Of a DNA stretch of 5,989 nt, positions 1 through 5,989 are shown piece by piece. The notes beneath the pieces were generated by a model. The model had not been told where the DNA came from. It saw nothing but the letters and a program-made list of their open reading frames with translations, and made no database searches. The translations under genes and the position numbers were made by a program. How positions within the stretch are numbered: position 1 is the first letter of the stretch; every line of letters starts with the position of its first letter. Origin of the DNA: Gammaproteobacteria bacterium (lineage in GTDB: Bacteria > Pseudomonadota > Gammaproteobacteria > Methylococcales > UBA2780); assembly GCA_003646305.1 (NCBI GenBank), contig QNFJ01000138.1:1-5989 (forward strand), given 5' to 3'.

Positions 1-1
1 C

Positions 2-1009
2 TCTTTCGCGGAAAGCGGGCCGTCAGCCACACCTATCAGTACAACTGATACAGAAAGCAAATCCATTGACCTCGTCTTTAGGTCTGTCGGATTCCTCCGC
101 AGCAAGGCTTCTCCTCTCCTCTCTGCTGAAATTGAGGGGCCGATTATCGCAATCCACACATTCGAAGGACAGTTTATCGAGGAGGGACAGCTACTTGCAG
201 AACTAAATGCGGAGGACTTTAAACAGTCGGTGGCCATCGAGAAATCTGAAATAGGCCGACTCAATGCGTTAATAAAAAACCAGAATGGAACCGTTAAGCG
301 CTATCGAAAGCTATTAAAACAGCGGTCTGCTTCACAAGATAAACTAGACGAGGCCGAATCAGCCCTGATGGCGTTAAAAGCTAGAATTAGTGGCGCCAGG
401 GCGCGGTTAAAACTTGCAGAGGCTAACCTCAAACGAACTAAAATTATTTCTCCCGTTTCCGGCCAGGTTGAAAAGAGATTTGTTTCCGTTGGTGACTACC
501 TTAAAAAAGGAACCCCTCTATTTGAACTCGCAAGAACTGATTTTCTAGAGGCTCATCTTCCGTTCCCCGAGCAGCTATCTAACTATTTTAAAATAGGTCA
601 GGCAGTTCATCTGAAGACAACTACCACTTTAAAACCGATCCATGGCACCATTTCGTCGCTCCACCCAAAAATAAATCGTCAAAGTCTTTCAATGGAAGTG
701 ATTGTCGAAGTCAGCAACCCCGGCGGCTGGAAACCCGGTGCCAGCGTTAATGGTACCGTCACGGTCGAAACGCATCCCAATGCAATCTTAATCCCTTCAA
801 GAAGCATTGTTCGGCGCCCTACAGGCAATGTTGTTTATCTGATAAAGGATAACAAGGCCATAGAACAGAAGATCACCATCGGCATTCAACGAGATGGACA
901 AAGTGAAATTTTAAGCGGCCTTTCGAAAGGCCAAACCATCGCGCTAGACGGTGCTCACTGGCTTTCTAACGGCCTTCCTGTTCGAATCAAGCCCTCAGCA
1001 CAAAAATGA
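2..1009 (+). CDS. RND efflux periplasmic adaptor (membrane fusion protein), 5' partial
   Basis: This is the periplasmic adaptor (HlyD/AcrA-type membrane fusion protein) that would join the downstream RND pump to an outer-membrane channel. The frame is open from base 2 to the TGA at 1007-1009, giving 335 visible residues. Residues about 38-70 form the first half of a lipoyl-like domain (SAEIEGPIIAIHTFEGQFIE, then EEGQLLAEL). Residues about 71-140 are charged, heptad-like helical sequence fitting the alpha-hairpin. Residues about 147-176 are the second lipoyl half (KIISPVSGQVEKRF, then GDYLKKGTPLFEL). A beta-barrel (about 177-257) and a membrane-proximal domain (about 258-335) follow. The GTG at 230 is an internal valine codon: starting there would delete the first lipoyl half. 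No in-frame ATG lies upstream, so the true start and any signal peptide or lipobox are left of the window. The family is clear; the transported substrate cannot be inferred. Confidence 0.9.
   Translation, partial: SFAESGPSATPISTTDTESKSIDLVFRSVGFLRSKASPLLSAEIEGPIIAIHTFEGQFIEEGQLLAELNAEDFKQSVAIEKSEIGRLNALIKNQNGTVKRYRKLLKQRSASQDKLDEAESALMALKARISGARARLKLAEANLKRTKIISPVSGQVEKRFVSVGDYLKKGTPLFELARTDFLEAHLPFPEQLSNYFKIGQAVHLKTTTTLKPIHGTISSLHPKINRQSLSMEVIVEVSNPGGWKPGASVNGTVTVETHPNAILIPSRSIVRRPTGNVVYLIKDNKAIEQKITIGIQRDGQSEILSGLSKGQTIALDGAHWLSNGLPVRIKPSAQK
1006..1009 (+). other. ATGA stop/start overlap between adaptor and pump
   Basis: The adaptor's TGA stop (1007-1009) and the pump's ATG start (1006-1008) share the four bases ATGA. 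No good Shine-Dalgarno match lies just upstream of the ATG, where the sequence is CCCTCAGCACAAAA. The pump is therefore probably translated by coupling or re-initiation after the adaptor. The overlap is seen directly; coupling is inferred from this common arrangement in operons. Confidence 0.85.
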
Positions 1010-4000
1010 ATTTACCGGCACTCTCCATCAAACGGCATGTACTCGCCTACATGCTCAATGCGGTCATCATTCTTTTTGGTGTCGTCAGCTACCAAGAACT
1101 AGGCGTTGATCGATTTCCTACCATTGAGTTCCCCCGTCTCTCTATCACCACCGTGCTAACCGGTGCCAACCCGGACATCATTGATTCCAGCATCACAAAT
1201 ATTGTTGAAACAGCGGTAAATAGTGTTCCTGGCATTGAGCACATCATGTCGCAATCGGCTCCTGGCCGGTCGGTAGTCTCGGTAGTTTTTAAGCTCGATA
1301 AAGATATCGACATCGCTTTCAATGAGGTTCAATCGAAGGTCAACCAGATACTCCGAAAATTACCCGCAGAGGCTGATCCCCCTGTCGTTGCCAAGGTTGA
1401 TTTTGGTGGCACCCCCATCATGTGGTTGGCACTGAAGGGGGACCGAACACTCCAGCAGCTGAATCTTTACGCTCGCAATACGATTAAAAAGCGCCTCGAG
1501 ACGGTTGATGGCGTCGGCAACGTCCTAATCGGGGGAGAGCGTGAACGCACCATACGTGTACAGCTTGACCCGCTCCGTATGAGTGCTTTTCAGATTACCA
1601 CGCAAGATCTGGTTCGCGCCTTCCAAAATGAGCATTTTCAACTTCCCGGTGGCTATCTGGTTGACGGGTTTCGCGAGAATCTGATTAAACTGGATTTGGA
1701 GTTTCACAACCTGGACGATCTGGAAAATATGCTGATTGGTTATCGCAATAGTGCACCGATCAAACTAAAAGATGTCGCACAAATCGAAGATGGTCTTGCT
1801 GATTTCAGGAAAATCGCTCGTCATAACGGCGAACCGACCGTCGGGCTGGGGATCATCAAGATTACCGGCGCAAATACCGTCAAAATTGCCGATGAAATTA
1901 AGCGCAGGCTGGAAGAAGAGTTGATACCACAACTCCCCGCCGGAGTGACTTTAGAGATCTCCTCTGATAACTCTATTTATATTAACGAGCTCTTTTTCGG
2001 CCTCGAAGAACATCTGTTAATGGGGACACTTTTTGCTGCATTGGTTGTCTGGCTTTTCTTAAAAAGTTTCCGCTCCACGCTAATTATTGCCGCCGCGATT
2101 CCTGTTTCCCTACTTGGCGCTGTTTTTGTCATGTTCTTTGCCGGTTACACCTTTAACGTCATGACCATGCTTGCCCTGCTATTGCTGATTGGTATCGTTG
2201 TCGATGATGCCATTGTTGTGCTGGAAAATATATTCAGGCACAGAGAGACTATTGATAAGGACCCTGAATCTGCTGCAATAAACGGCTCCAATGAGGTTAT
2301 TTTCGCAGTCGTTGCCGCAACATTCACACTGGTTGCTATTTTTGCGGGCGTTATTTTTATGGGCGGTGTCATGGGGCGGTTCTTCGGAGCCTTTGCCATC
2401 GTCGTTACATTTGGCGTGCTCTCATCACTGCTCGTATCACTGACACTGACCCCCATGCTCTGCGCACGCCATCTTGAAGTGAGTGATCAGCACGGCATGC
2501 TTTACAATTGGCTTGAGGCGAGATTACAGGACGTTGAGCGATTTTACCGACATGCTCTAGCATTATCATTACGTTTCCGCTGGCCGGTCATTCTAATTAC
2601 CATCGCTATCGTCTCCAGCAGTGGCTTCTTTTTTGGACAGGTGGGCAAAAGCTTTATGCCACAGGAAGATGAAGGCCGCTTTATTATCAGCATTAAGACA
2701 CCTCTAGGTAGCTCAATCCAGTACACCGATGATCGCCTGGCAAAACTGGAAGAAATCCTCAAAAAACACCCCGAAATTAAGGGTTATTTTTCAGTCATTG
2801 GTAGCAGTAGTTCTGGCCAGGTTAATCAGGGGAGAATCTATATCCAGATGGTGCCGCGTGAAGAGAGGGAGCTGAAGCAATTTGACCTGATAGACCTGCT
2901 TAGAACGGAATTGGCAGAGGTTCCCGGTGTTAAAGCCTTTCCAGCGCCTATTCCTGTTGTCGGAGGGCAGCGCGGAGAGCCCCTGCAATTTGTCCTTAAT
3001 GGCCCCAACCTGCAAACGGTTGCGACGCAGGCAGAAGCCCTCCAGAAAAAACTGATGGCGCATAAAAGCCTTGGCAAAGTCGACCTTGACCTCAATCTAC
3101 AGCTTCCCGAACTGGTTTTCGATATTGATCGCGTCAGAGCAGCAAGCATTGGCCTCAGCGCGCGTGATATTGCACTTGCAATTAATATTGTTGCAGGCGG
3201 CTTTGATGTTGCCAAATTCAATGACTTCCCGGGCGACGGAGAACGTTATGACATCCGTCTGAAGGCGGTGAAAGGAACACTTGAAACACCAGCCGACCTG
3301 AGCCAGATTTATCTCCGAACCAAAGGAGGCGAACTTGTTCGGCTTGATACCGTTGCCACACCAAGGGAAACAATCGGCCCTGCCATTATCTCCAAACTCG
3401 ATCTTCGCTATGGGGCCTACTTTTATACAGCCCCCACAGTTCCTTTGGGTGAAGCAGTTGATATTGTTCAAAGTAACGCCTCTAAACTCCTTCCGAGCGG
3501 CTATAGCATCAAATTAGTTGGTCGAGCAGAAGAATTTAGTAAAACCATCGGCTATATGAAAGTTGCTTTTGGTATGGCCATTATTCTTGTTTATATGGTA
3601 CTTGCCAGCCAGTTCAACTCATTTATTCAGCCTCTTATCATCATGGTTGCGCAGCCACTTGCTATCGTTGGCGGTATTTTTGCTCTTTGGCTGATGGGCC
3701 ATGGGCTAAATATTTTCTCGATGATCGGGCTCATCCTGTTGATGGGGCTGGTCGCTAAAAACTCTATTTTACTCATCGATCTGACGAACCAAACCCGGCA
3801 AAAAGGAGAGGATATCAACCCAGCTCTACTCAGCGCCTGCCCAATTAGGTTGAGACCGGTACTAATGACCTCGCTTACCGTCATATTGGCGATGATCCCA
3901 GCAGCCATGGGTTTAGGTGCTGGCGCTGAAACCAATGGGCCACTCGCTGTTGCGGTGATTGGTGGAATGGTTAGCTCGACATTATTAACACTGATCGTTG

Positions 4001-4068
4001 TACCCGCTGTTTATTCTTTGATTGAGCACGGCTTATATCGATTTAATAAAAGTAAATCGAGCGAATAA
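1006..4068 (+). CDS. RND efflux pump, inner-membrane permease (AcrB/MdtB/MdtC-type, HAE-1)
   Basis: This is a proton-driven inner-membrane transporter of the resistance-nodulation-division superfamily, expected to work as a trimer exporting amphiphilic compounds through the adaptor and an outer-membrane channel. It has 1020 residues, complete and close to the family size of about 1020-1050. The internally duplicated layout is visible: TM1 near the N-terminus, a first periplasmic domain, TM2-TM6 (about 336-485), TM7 (about 526-546), a second periplasmic domain, then TM8-TM12 (about 846-1010). Proton-relay residues are intact: D400 and D401 in TM4 (GIVVDDAIVVLEN), K918 in TM10 (GLVAKNSILLID), and R948 and T955 beginning TM11 (RLRPVLMTSLT), corresponding to AcrB D407, D408, K940, R971 and T978. 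An acidic-pair RND pump with such a relay and no metal-site signature fits the multidrug (HAE-1) branch better than heavy-metal pumps. The ATG overlaps the adaptor stop. The actual substrate is unknown, and no regulator or outer-membrane factor is in view. Confidence 0.95.
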   Translation: MNLPALSIKRHVLAYMLNAVIILFGVVSYQELGVDRFPTIEFPRLSITTVLTGANPDIIDSSITNIVETAVNSVPGIEHIMSQSAPGRSVVSVVFKLDKDIDIAFNEVQSKVNQILRKLPAEADPPVVAKVDFGGTPIMWLALKGDRTLQQLNLYARNTIKKRLETVDGVGNVLIGGERERTIRVQLDPLRMSAFQITTQDLVRAFQNEHFQLPGGYLVDGFRENLIKLDLEFHNLDDLENMLIGYRNSAPIKLKDVAQIEDGLADFRKIARHNGEPTVGLGIIKITGANTVKIADEIKRRLEEELIPQLPAGVTLEISSDNSIYINELFFGLEEHLLMGTLFAALVVWLFLKSFRSTLIIAAAIPVSLLGAVFVMFFAGYTFNVMTMLALLLLIGIVVDDAIVVLENIFRHRETIDKDPESAAINGSNEVIFAVVAATFTLVAIFAGVIFMGGVMGRFFGAFAIVVTFGVLSSLLVSLTLTPMLCARHLEVSDQHGMLYNWLEARLQDVERFYRHALALSLRFRWPVILITIAIVSSSGFFFGQVGKSFMPQEDEGRFIISIKTPLGSSIQYTDDRLAKLEEILKKHPEIKGYFSVIGSSSSGQVNQGRIYIQMVPREERELKQFDLIDLLRTELAEVPGVKAFPAPIPVVGGQRGEPLQFVLNGPNLQTVATQAEALQKKLMAHKSLGKVDLDLNLQLPELVFDIDRVRAASIGLSARDIALAINIVAGGFDVAKFNDFPGDGERYDIRLKAVKGTLETPADLSQIYLRTKGGELVRLDTVATPRETIGPAIISKLDLRYGAYFYTAPTVPLGEAVDIVQSNASKLLPSGYSIKLVGRAEEFSKTIGYMKVAFGMAIILVYMVLASQFNSFIQPLIIMVAQPLAIVGGIFALWLMGHGLNIFSMIGLILLMGLVAKNSILLIDLTNQTRQKGEDINPALLSACPIRLRPVLMTSLTVILAMIPAAMGLGAGAETNGPLAVAVIGGMVSSTLLTLIVVPAVYSLIEHGLYRFNKSKSSE

Positions 4069-4079
4069 TGCACCACAAT

Positions 4080-4088
4080 TGATATAAT
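4080..4088 (+). promoter_or_regulatory. Predicted extended -10 promoter for pyrD
   Basis: The gap between the pump and pyrD contains TGATATAAT, a perfect sigma-70 -10 hexamer (TATAAT, 4083-4088) preceded by the TG of an extended -10 element. At 16-18 bp spacing there is no good -35 hexamer (that stretch is around GAGCGAAT), which extended -10 promoters tolerate. Transcription would begin near 4095, leaving a leader of about 24 nt before the GTG at 4119. The motif is seen directly; activity is inferred. The match could be chance in an AT-rich gap, but its position is exactly right for a gene-specific promoter. Confidence 0.55.
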
Positions 4089-4107
4089 TCGACGATTCAG
4101 ACTAAAC

Positions 4108-4111
4108 AGGT
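4108..4111 (+). promoter_or_regulatory. pyrD: Ribosome binding site supporting the GTG start of pyrD
   Basis: AGGT, matching the end of the AGGAGGT Shine-Dalgarno consensus, ends 7 nt before the GTG at 4119. The same frame has a TGA stop at 4080-4082 and no ATG, GTG or TTG between it and 4119. The GTG is therefore the only upstream start that keeps the N-terminal strand LAIDFCGIKLQSPIV. Confidence 0.6.
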
Positions 4112-4118
4112 TTTCATC

Positions 4119-5045
4119 GTGACAGACCCAAAACTGGCCATAGACTTCTGTGGTATCAAATTACAAAGCCCCATCGTACTGTTGTCAGGTTGTGTTGGTT
4201 TCGGTGCGGAATATACCCGTGTAGAAGGCTTTAGCCACCGGGATGTGGGCGCTGTCTGCCTCAAGGGGACAACCTTGGAGCCTCGTTTAGGCAATGCGCC
4301 TCACCGCGTTTATGAAACTCCCGGCGGCATGCTAAATGCCATTGGACTTCAAAATCCCGGTGTCGAAAAAGTGGTCAACGATATCTTGCCCCAGCTTGAT
4401 TTTGAAGAGACCCGGTTTATTGCCAATGTTTCCGGCTCAACCATCGAGGACTATTTTGAGACCACCAAACGGTTCGATGACTCCCCGATTGACGCCATTG
4501 AAATAAACATCTCCTGCCCGAATGTTAAAGAGGGCGGTGTTGCATTTGGCAATGATCCAGAGATGTCTGCGAGAGTCGTCGAAGCTTGTCGTCGCGCAAC
4601 GAACAAACCCCTCATAACCAAACTATCTCCCAATCAGACCGATATCGCCGGTAATGCACAACGTTGTATTGAAGCGGGAACAGATGCCTTTGCTGCAACC
4701 AATACCCTGATGGGTATGGCCATTGATATTGAAAGTCGGACACCCGTTATCGGTAACCGCCAGGGTGGACTGTCTGGTCCCGCCATCAAGCCGGTTGCTC
4801 TGCTAAAGGTGAATCAGGTCTACCAAGTTTGTAAGGGCCACAATATCCCTATTATTGGCCAAGGTGGCATCACCTCAGCAGAAGATGCGCTGGAATTTAT
4901 TATTGCCGGAGCGAGCGCCATAGGCATCGGCACGGGGCTTTTTTATGACCCTTTGATATGCCCAAAAATTAATGCCGGAATCCTCGACTACATGAATCGC
5001 CATAAAATTGATCGCCTTGAACAGCTAACCGGCTCCCTGAGTTAG
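4119..5045 (+). CDS. pyrD: Dihydroorotate dehydrogenase, class 1B-type catalytic subunit
   Basis: This FMN-dependent TIM-barrel enzyme oxidises dihydroorotate to orotate, the fourth step of de novo pyrimidine synthesis. The 308 residues match the usual size of class 1B (PyrDB) subunits. Visible features in order: K49 in VCLKGTTLEPRLGN; the substrate loop NAIGLQNPG (73-81); IANVSGSTIEDY (101-112), typical of class 1B; EINISCPNVKEGG with N130, N135 and catalytic-position C133 (class 2 enzymes use serine); K168 in LITKLSPN; the FMN-binding GGLSGPAIKP (217-226); and the phosphate-binding GQGGI (247-251) and GIGTG (269-273). There is no N-terminal membrane-associating extension as in class 2 PyrD, so a soluble cytoplasmic protein is expected. 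Class 1B enzymes normally pair with PyrK, an FAD/2Fe-2S subunit passing electrons to NAD+; no pyrK adjoins this gene. The related dihydropyrimidine dehydrogenase subunit PreA is less likely because its C-terminal 4Fe-4S domain is absent. The gene appears to have its own promoter and ends 10 bp from convergent ntrC. Confidence 0.93.
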   Translation: MTDPKLAIDFCGIKLQSPIVLLSGCVGFGAEYTRVEGFSHRDVGAVCLKGTTLEPRLGNAPHRVYETPGGMLNAIGLQNPGVEKVVNDILPQLDFEETRFIANVSGSTIEDYFETTKRFDDSPIDAIEINISCPNVKEGGVAFGNDPEMSARVVEACRRATNKPLITKLSPNQTDIAGNAQRCIEAGTDAFAATNTLMGMAIDIESRTPVIGNRQGGLSGPAIKPVALLKVNQVYQVCKGHNIPIIGQGGITSAEDALEFIIAGASAIGIGTGLFYDPLICPKINAGILDYMNRHKIDRLEQLTGSLS

Positions 5046-5049
5046 CCTG
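5022..5049. repeat. Inverted repeat across the pyrD stop codon (possible weak bidirectional terminator)
   Basis: GCTAAC (5024-5029) and GTTAGC (5041-5046) are perfect reverse complements separated by 11 nt. The pairing extends to CA/TG (5022-5023 with 5048-5049) if one C is bulged. The repeat overlaps the pyrD TAG stop and sits beside the 10-bp convergent gap, where a shared terminator might be expected. It has only modest G+C and no T-tract on either side, so it does not look like a classical intrinsic terminator and may be chance. The repeat itself is seen directly; the role is a guess. Confidence 0.25.
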
Positions 5050-5055
5050 ACAAAC

Positions 5056-5989
5056 CTAATCTTCTATCCCAAGCTCCTTGATCTTCCTGGTGAGCGTATT
5101 ACGGCCATAACCTAACGCAGCAGCAGCCTCTTGGCGCTTTCCAGCCGTATAGTTCAGCCCTGCGCGAATCAACAACGCCTCACAGGCAGGGATAATCTCT
5201 TTGGCAATATTTTGCTCACCACGCTGCAAAGCGTTTTCAATCCTTTTCCTTAATGCCGCCTCCCAGTTATCTCCACTTGCCGCAACACCCGACTCGCTAC
5301 TTTGAAGCAACTCTGGAGGAAGGTCTGCCATATGAATCTCTTTGCCCGCCGCCATCACCGTCAGCCAACGACAACTGTTTTCCAGTTCTCGAACATTTCC
5401 GGGCCAATCCAGCTTGCTCAGAAATTTTTCAACTTCCGGTAAAAGTATTTTTGTTTCAACATTAAGCTCACTACTCGCTCGATCAAGAAAATAGTTGAGC
5501 AGTAAGGGAATATCTTCTCTACGGTCGCGCAGTGCGGGAAGGTGAACACGGATCACATTGAGCCTGTGAAAGAGATCCTCACGAAACCGTCCTGACTTAA
5601 CCAGCTCTTCCAGCTTTTGGTGGGTCGCGGCGATAATTCTCACATCAACCTTAACAGCGGCACGCCCACCGACCGGATAAAACTCCCCATCCGACAATAC
5701 ACGGAGCAGTCGAGTCTGAAGCTCTGCCGGCATATCACCAATCTCATCGAGGAAAAGTGTCCCTCCATCCGCCTGTTCGAAACGTCCTGCCCGACGCCCC
5801 TGAGCCCCCGTAAAAGCGCCTTTTTCATGTCCAAACAACTCCGATTCGAGTAAATCTCTAGGAATTGCCGCCATATTAAGTGCGATAAATGGTTGTTTAA
5901 CTCTAGGACTATGCCGATGCAATGCCTGTGCAACCAGCTCTTTACCGGTTCCTGACTCACCATTTATTAAAACGGTGATGTGCGAGCGC
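5056..5989 (-). CDS. ntrC: Nitrogen regulation response regulator NtrC (NR(I)), 5' partial
   Basis: This is the sigma-54-dependent activator of nitrogen-limitation genes. When phosphorylated by NtrB it oligomerises and uses ATP to open sigma-54 promoters such as that of glnA. The frame runs from the right edge to the TAG at 5058-5056 (310 residues); the N-terminal receiver domain (about 160 residues) is off the window. Counting from the edge: Walker A GESGTGKE (10-17), ESELFGHEKGAFTGA with the sigma-54-contacting GAFTGA loop (57-62; bases 5803-5820), Walker B GTLFLDEIGDMP (D81, E82), sensor I region VRIIAATHQ, arginine-finger region GRFREDLFHRL (R134, R136), sensor II WPGNVREL (195-202), and a Fis-type helix-turn-helix at about 285-310 ending GYGRNTLTRKIKELGIED. 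NALNMAAIP-like and RWLTVMAAG stretches resemble enterobacterial NtrC specifically, separating it from other sigma-54 activators. The TTG at 5922 is an internal leucine codon because Walker A lies upstream of it. ntrB and glnA may lie to the right. Confidence 0.93.
   Translation of the reverse strand, partial: RSHITVLINGESGTGKELVAQALHRHSPRVKQPFIALNMAAIPRDLLESELFGHEKGAFTGAQGRRAGRFEQADGGTLFLDEIGDMPAELQTRLLRVLSDGEFYPVGGRAAVKVDVRIIAATHQKLEELVKSGRFREDLFHRLNVIRVHLPALRDRREDIPLLLNYFLDRASSELNVETKILLPEVEKFLSKLDWPGNVRELENSCRWLTVMAAGKEIHMADLPPELLQSSESGVAASGDNWEAALRKRIENALQRGEQNIAKEIIPACEALLIRAGLNYTAGKRQEAAAALGYGRNTLTRKIKELGIED

Noticed and set aside
3..15. Perfect small hairpin CTTTC-GCG-GAAAG at the left edge.
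   Set aside because: It lies inside the open adaptor reading frame, has a five-base stem and no T-tract, so it is probably coding coincidence.
2838..3221. A 127-codon open frame on the reverse strand inside the pump gene, together with several other opposite-strand frames across the pump.
   Set aside because: They lie wholly within the intact, family-matching pump gene. Their translations are rich in Ser, Arg, Thr and Cys without recognisable domains, as expected from antisense shadows.
4069..4074. TGCACC just after the pump stop codon, resembling half of an NtrC binding site (TGCACC...GGTGCA), with ntrC nearby.
   Set aside because: The matching GGTGCA half is absent at the expected spacing and there is no sigma-54 -24/-12 element in the gap. 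A single six-base half-site is expected by chance.
4104..4118. AAACAGGTTTT before pyrD considered as a terminator for the efflux operon.
   Set aside because: The stem would have four A-T-rich pairs with a two-base loop, too weak for an intrinsic terminator, and the bases are better explained as the pyrD ribosome-binding region.
5640..5963. A 107-codon alternative reverse-strand frame overlapping ntrC, and shorter forward-strand frames at 5253-5465 and 5617-5853.
   Set aside because: The ntrC frame carries every expected AAA+ and helix-turn-helix motif over the same bases. The alternatives show no domain and no convincing ribosome-binding site.
1..5989. Search for an undescribed system: CRISPR-like repeats, transposon ends, tRNA or rRNA genes, toxin-antitoxin pairs, riboswitch-like leaders.
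   Set aside because: Coding genes of known families fill all but about 60 bp between them, and no spaced direct repeats, terminal inverted repeats or structured RNA regions were seen on reading either strand.

Overview
The window is protein-coding almost end to end and reads as ordinary chromosome of a Gram-negative bacterium, most likely a gammaproteobacterium. The basis is the reverse-strand gene at the right edge: its AAA+ core and its C-terminal GYGRNTLTRKIKELGIE stretch closely resemble the enterobacterial NtrC (GlnG) proteins. A tripartite-type RND efflux system, which needs an outer membrane, agrees with this. Base composition looks balanced by eye, and no gene looks compositionally foreign. 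The sequence does not allow genus-level placement.

Layout, left to right. (1) Bases 2-1009, + strand: a periplasmic adaptor (membrane fusion protein) of an RND pump, whose 5' end lies left of the window. (2) Bases 1006-4068, + strand: a complete inner-membrane RND pump of the AcrB/MdtB/MdtC type, overlapping the adaptor by the four bases ATGA. (3) Bases 4069-4118: a 50-bp gap holding a good extended -10 promoter and a short Shine-Dalgarno match. (4) Bases 4119-5045, + strand: a complete class 1B-type dihydroorotate dehydrogenase (pyrD) with a GTG start. (5) Bases 5046-5055: a 10-bp gap between convergent genes, next to a small inverted repeat. (6) Bases 5056 to the right edge, - strand: the AAA+ and DNA-binding parts of the nitrogen regulator NtrC, whose N-terminal receiver domain lies right of the window.

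The first two genes form one efflux operon: the adaptor would link the proton-driven pump to an outer-membrane channel, which is not encoded here. pyrD performs the redox step of pyrimidine synthesis and appears to have its own promoter, so it need not depend on efflux transcription. ntrC is transcribed toward pyrD and belongs to a separate nitrogen-control unit, probably with ntrB beyond the edge. No functional link between efflux, pyrimidine synthesis and nitrogen control can be shown.

I found no RNA gene, mobile element, CRISPR array, attachment site or gene-free stretch longer than 50 bp, and no evidence of an undescribed system. The points most worth a second look are the class 1B enzyme without a neighbouring pyrK, the pyrD promoter, and the tail-to-tail pyrD/ntrC junction.
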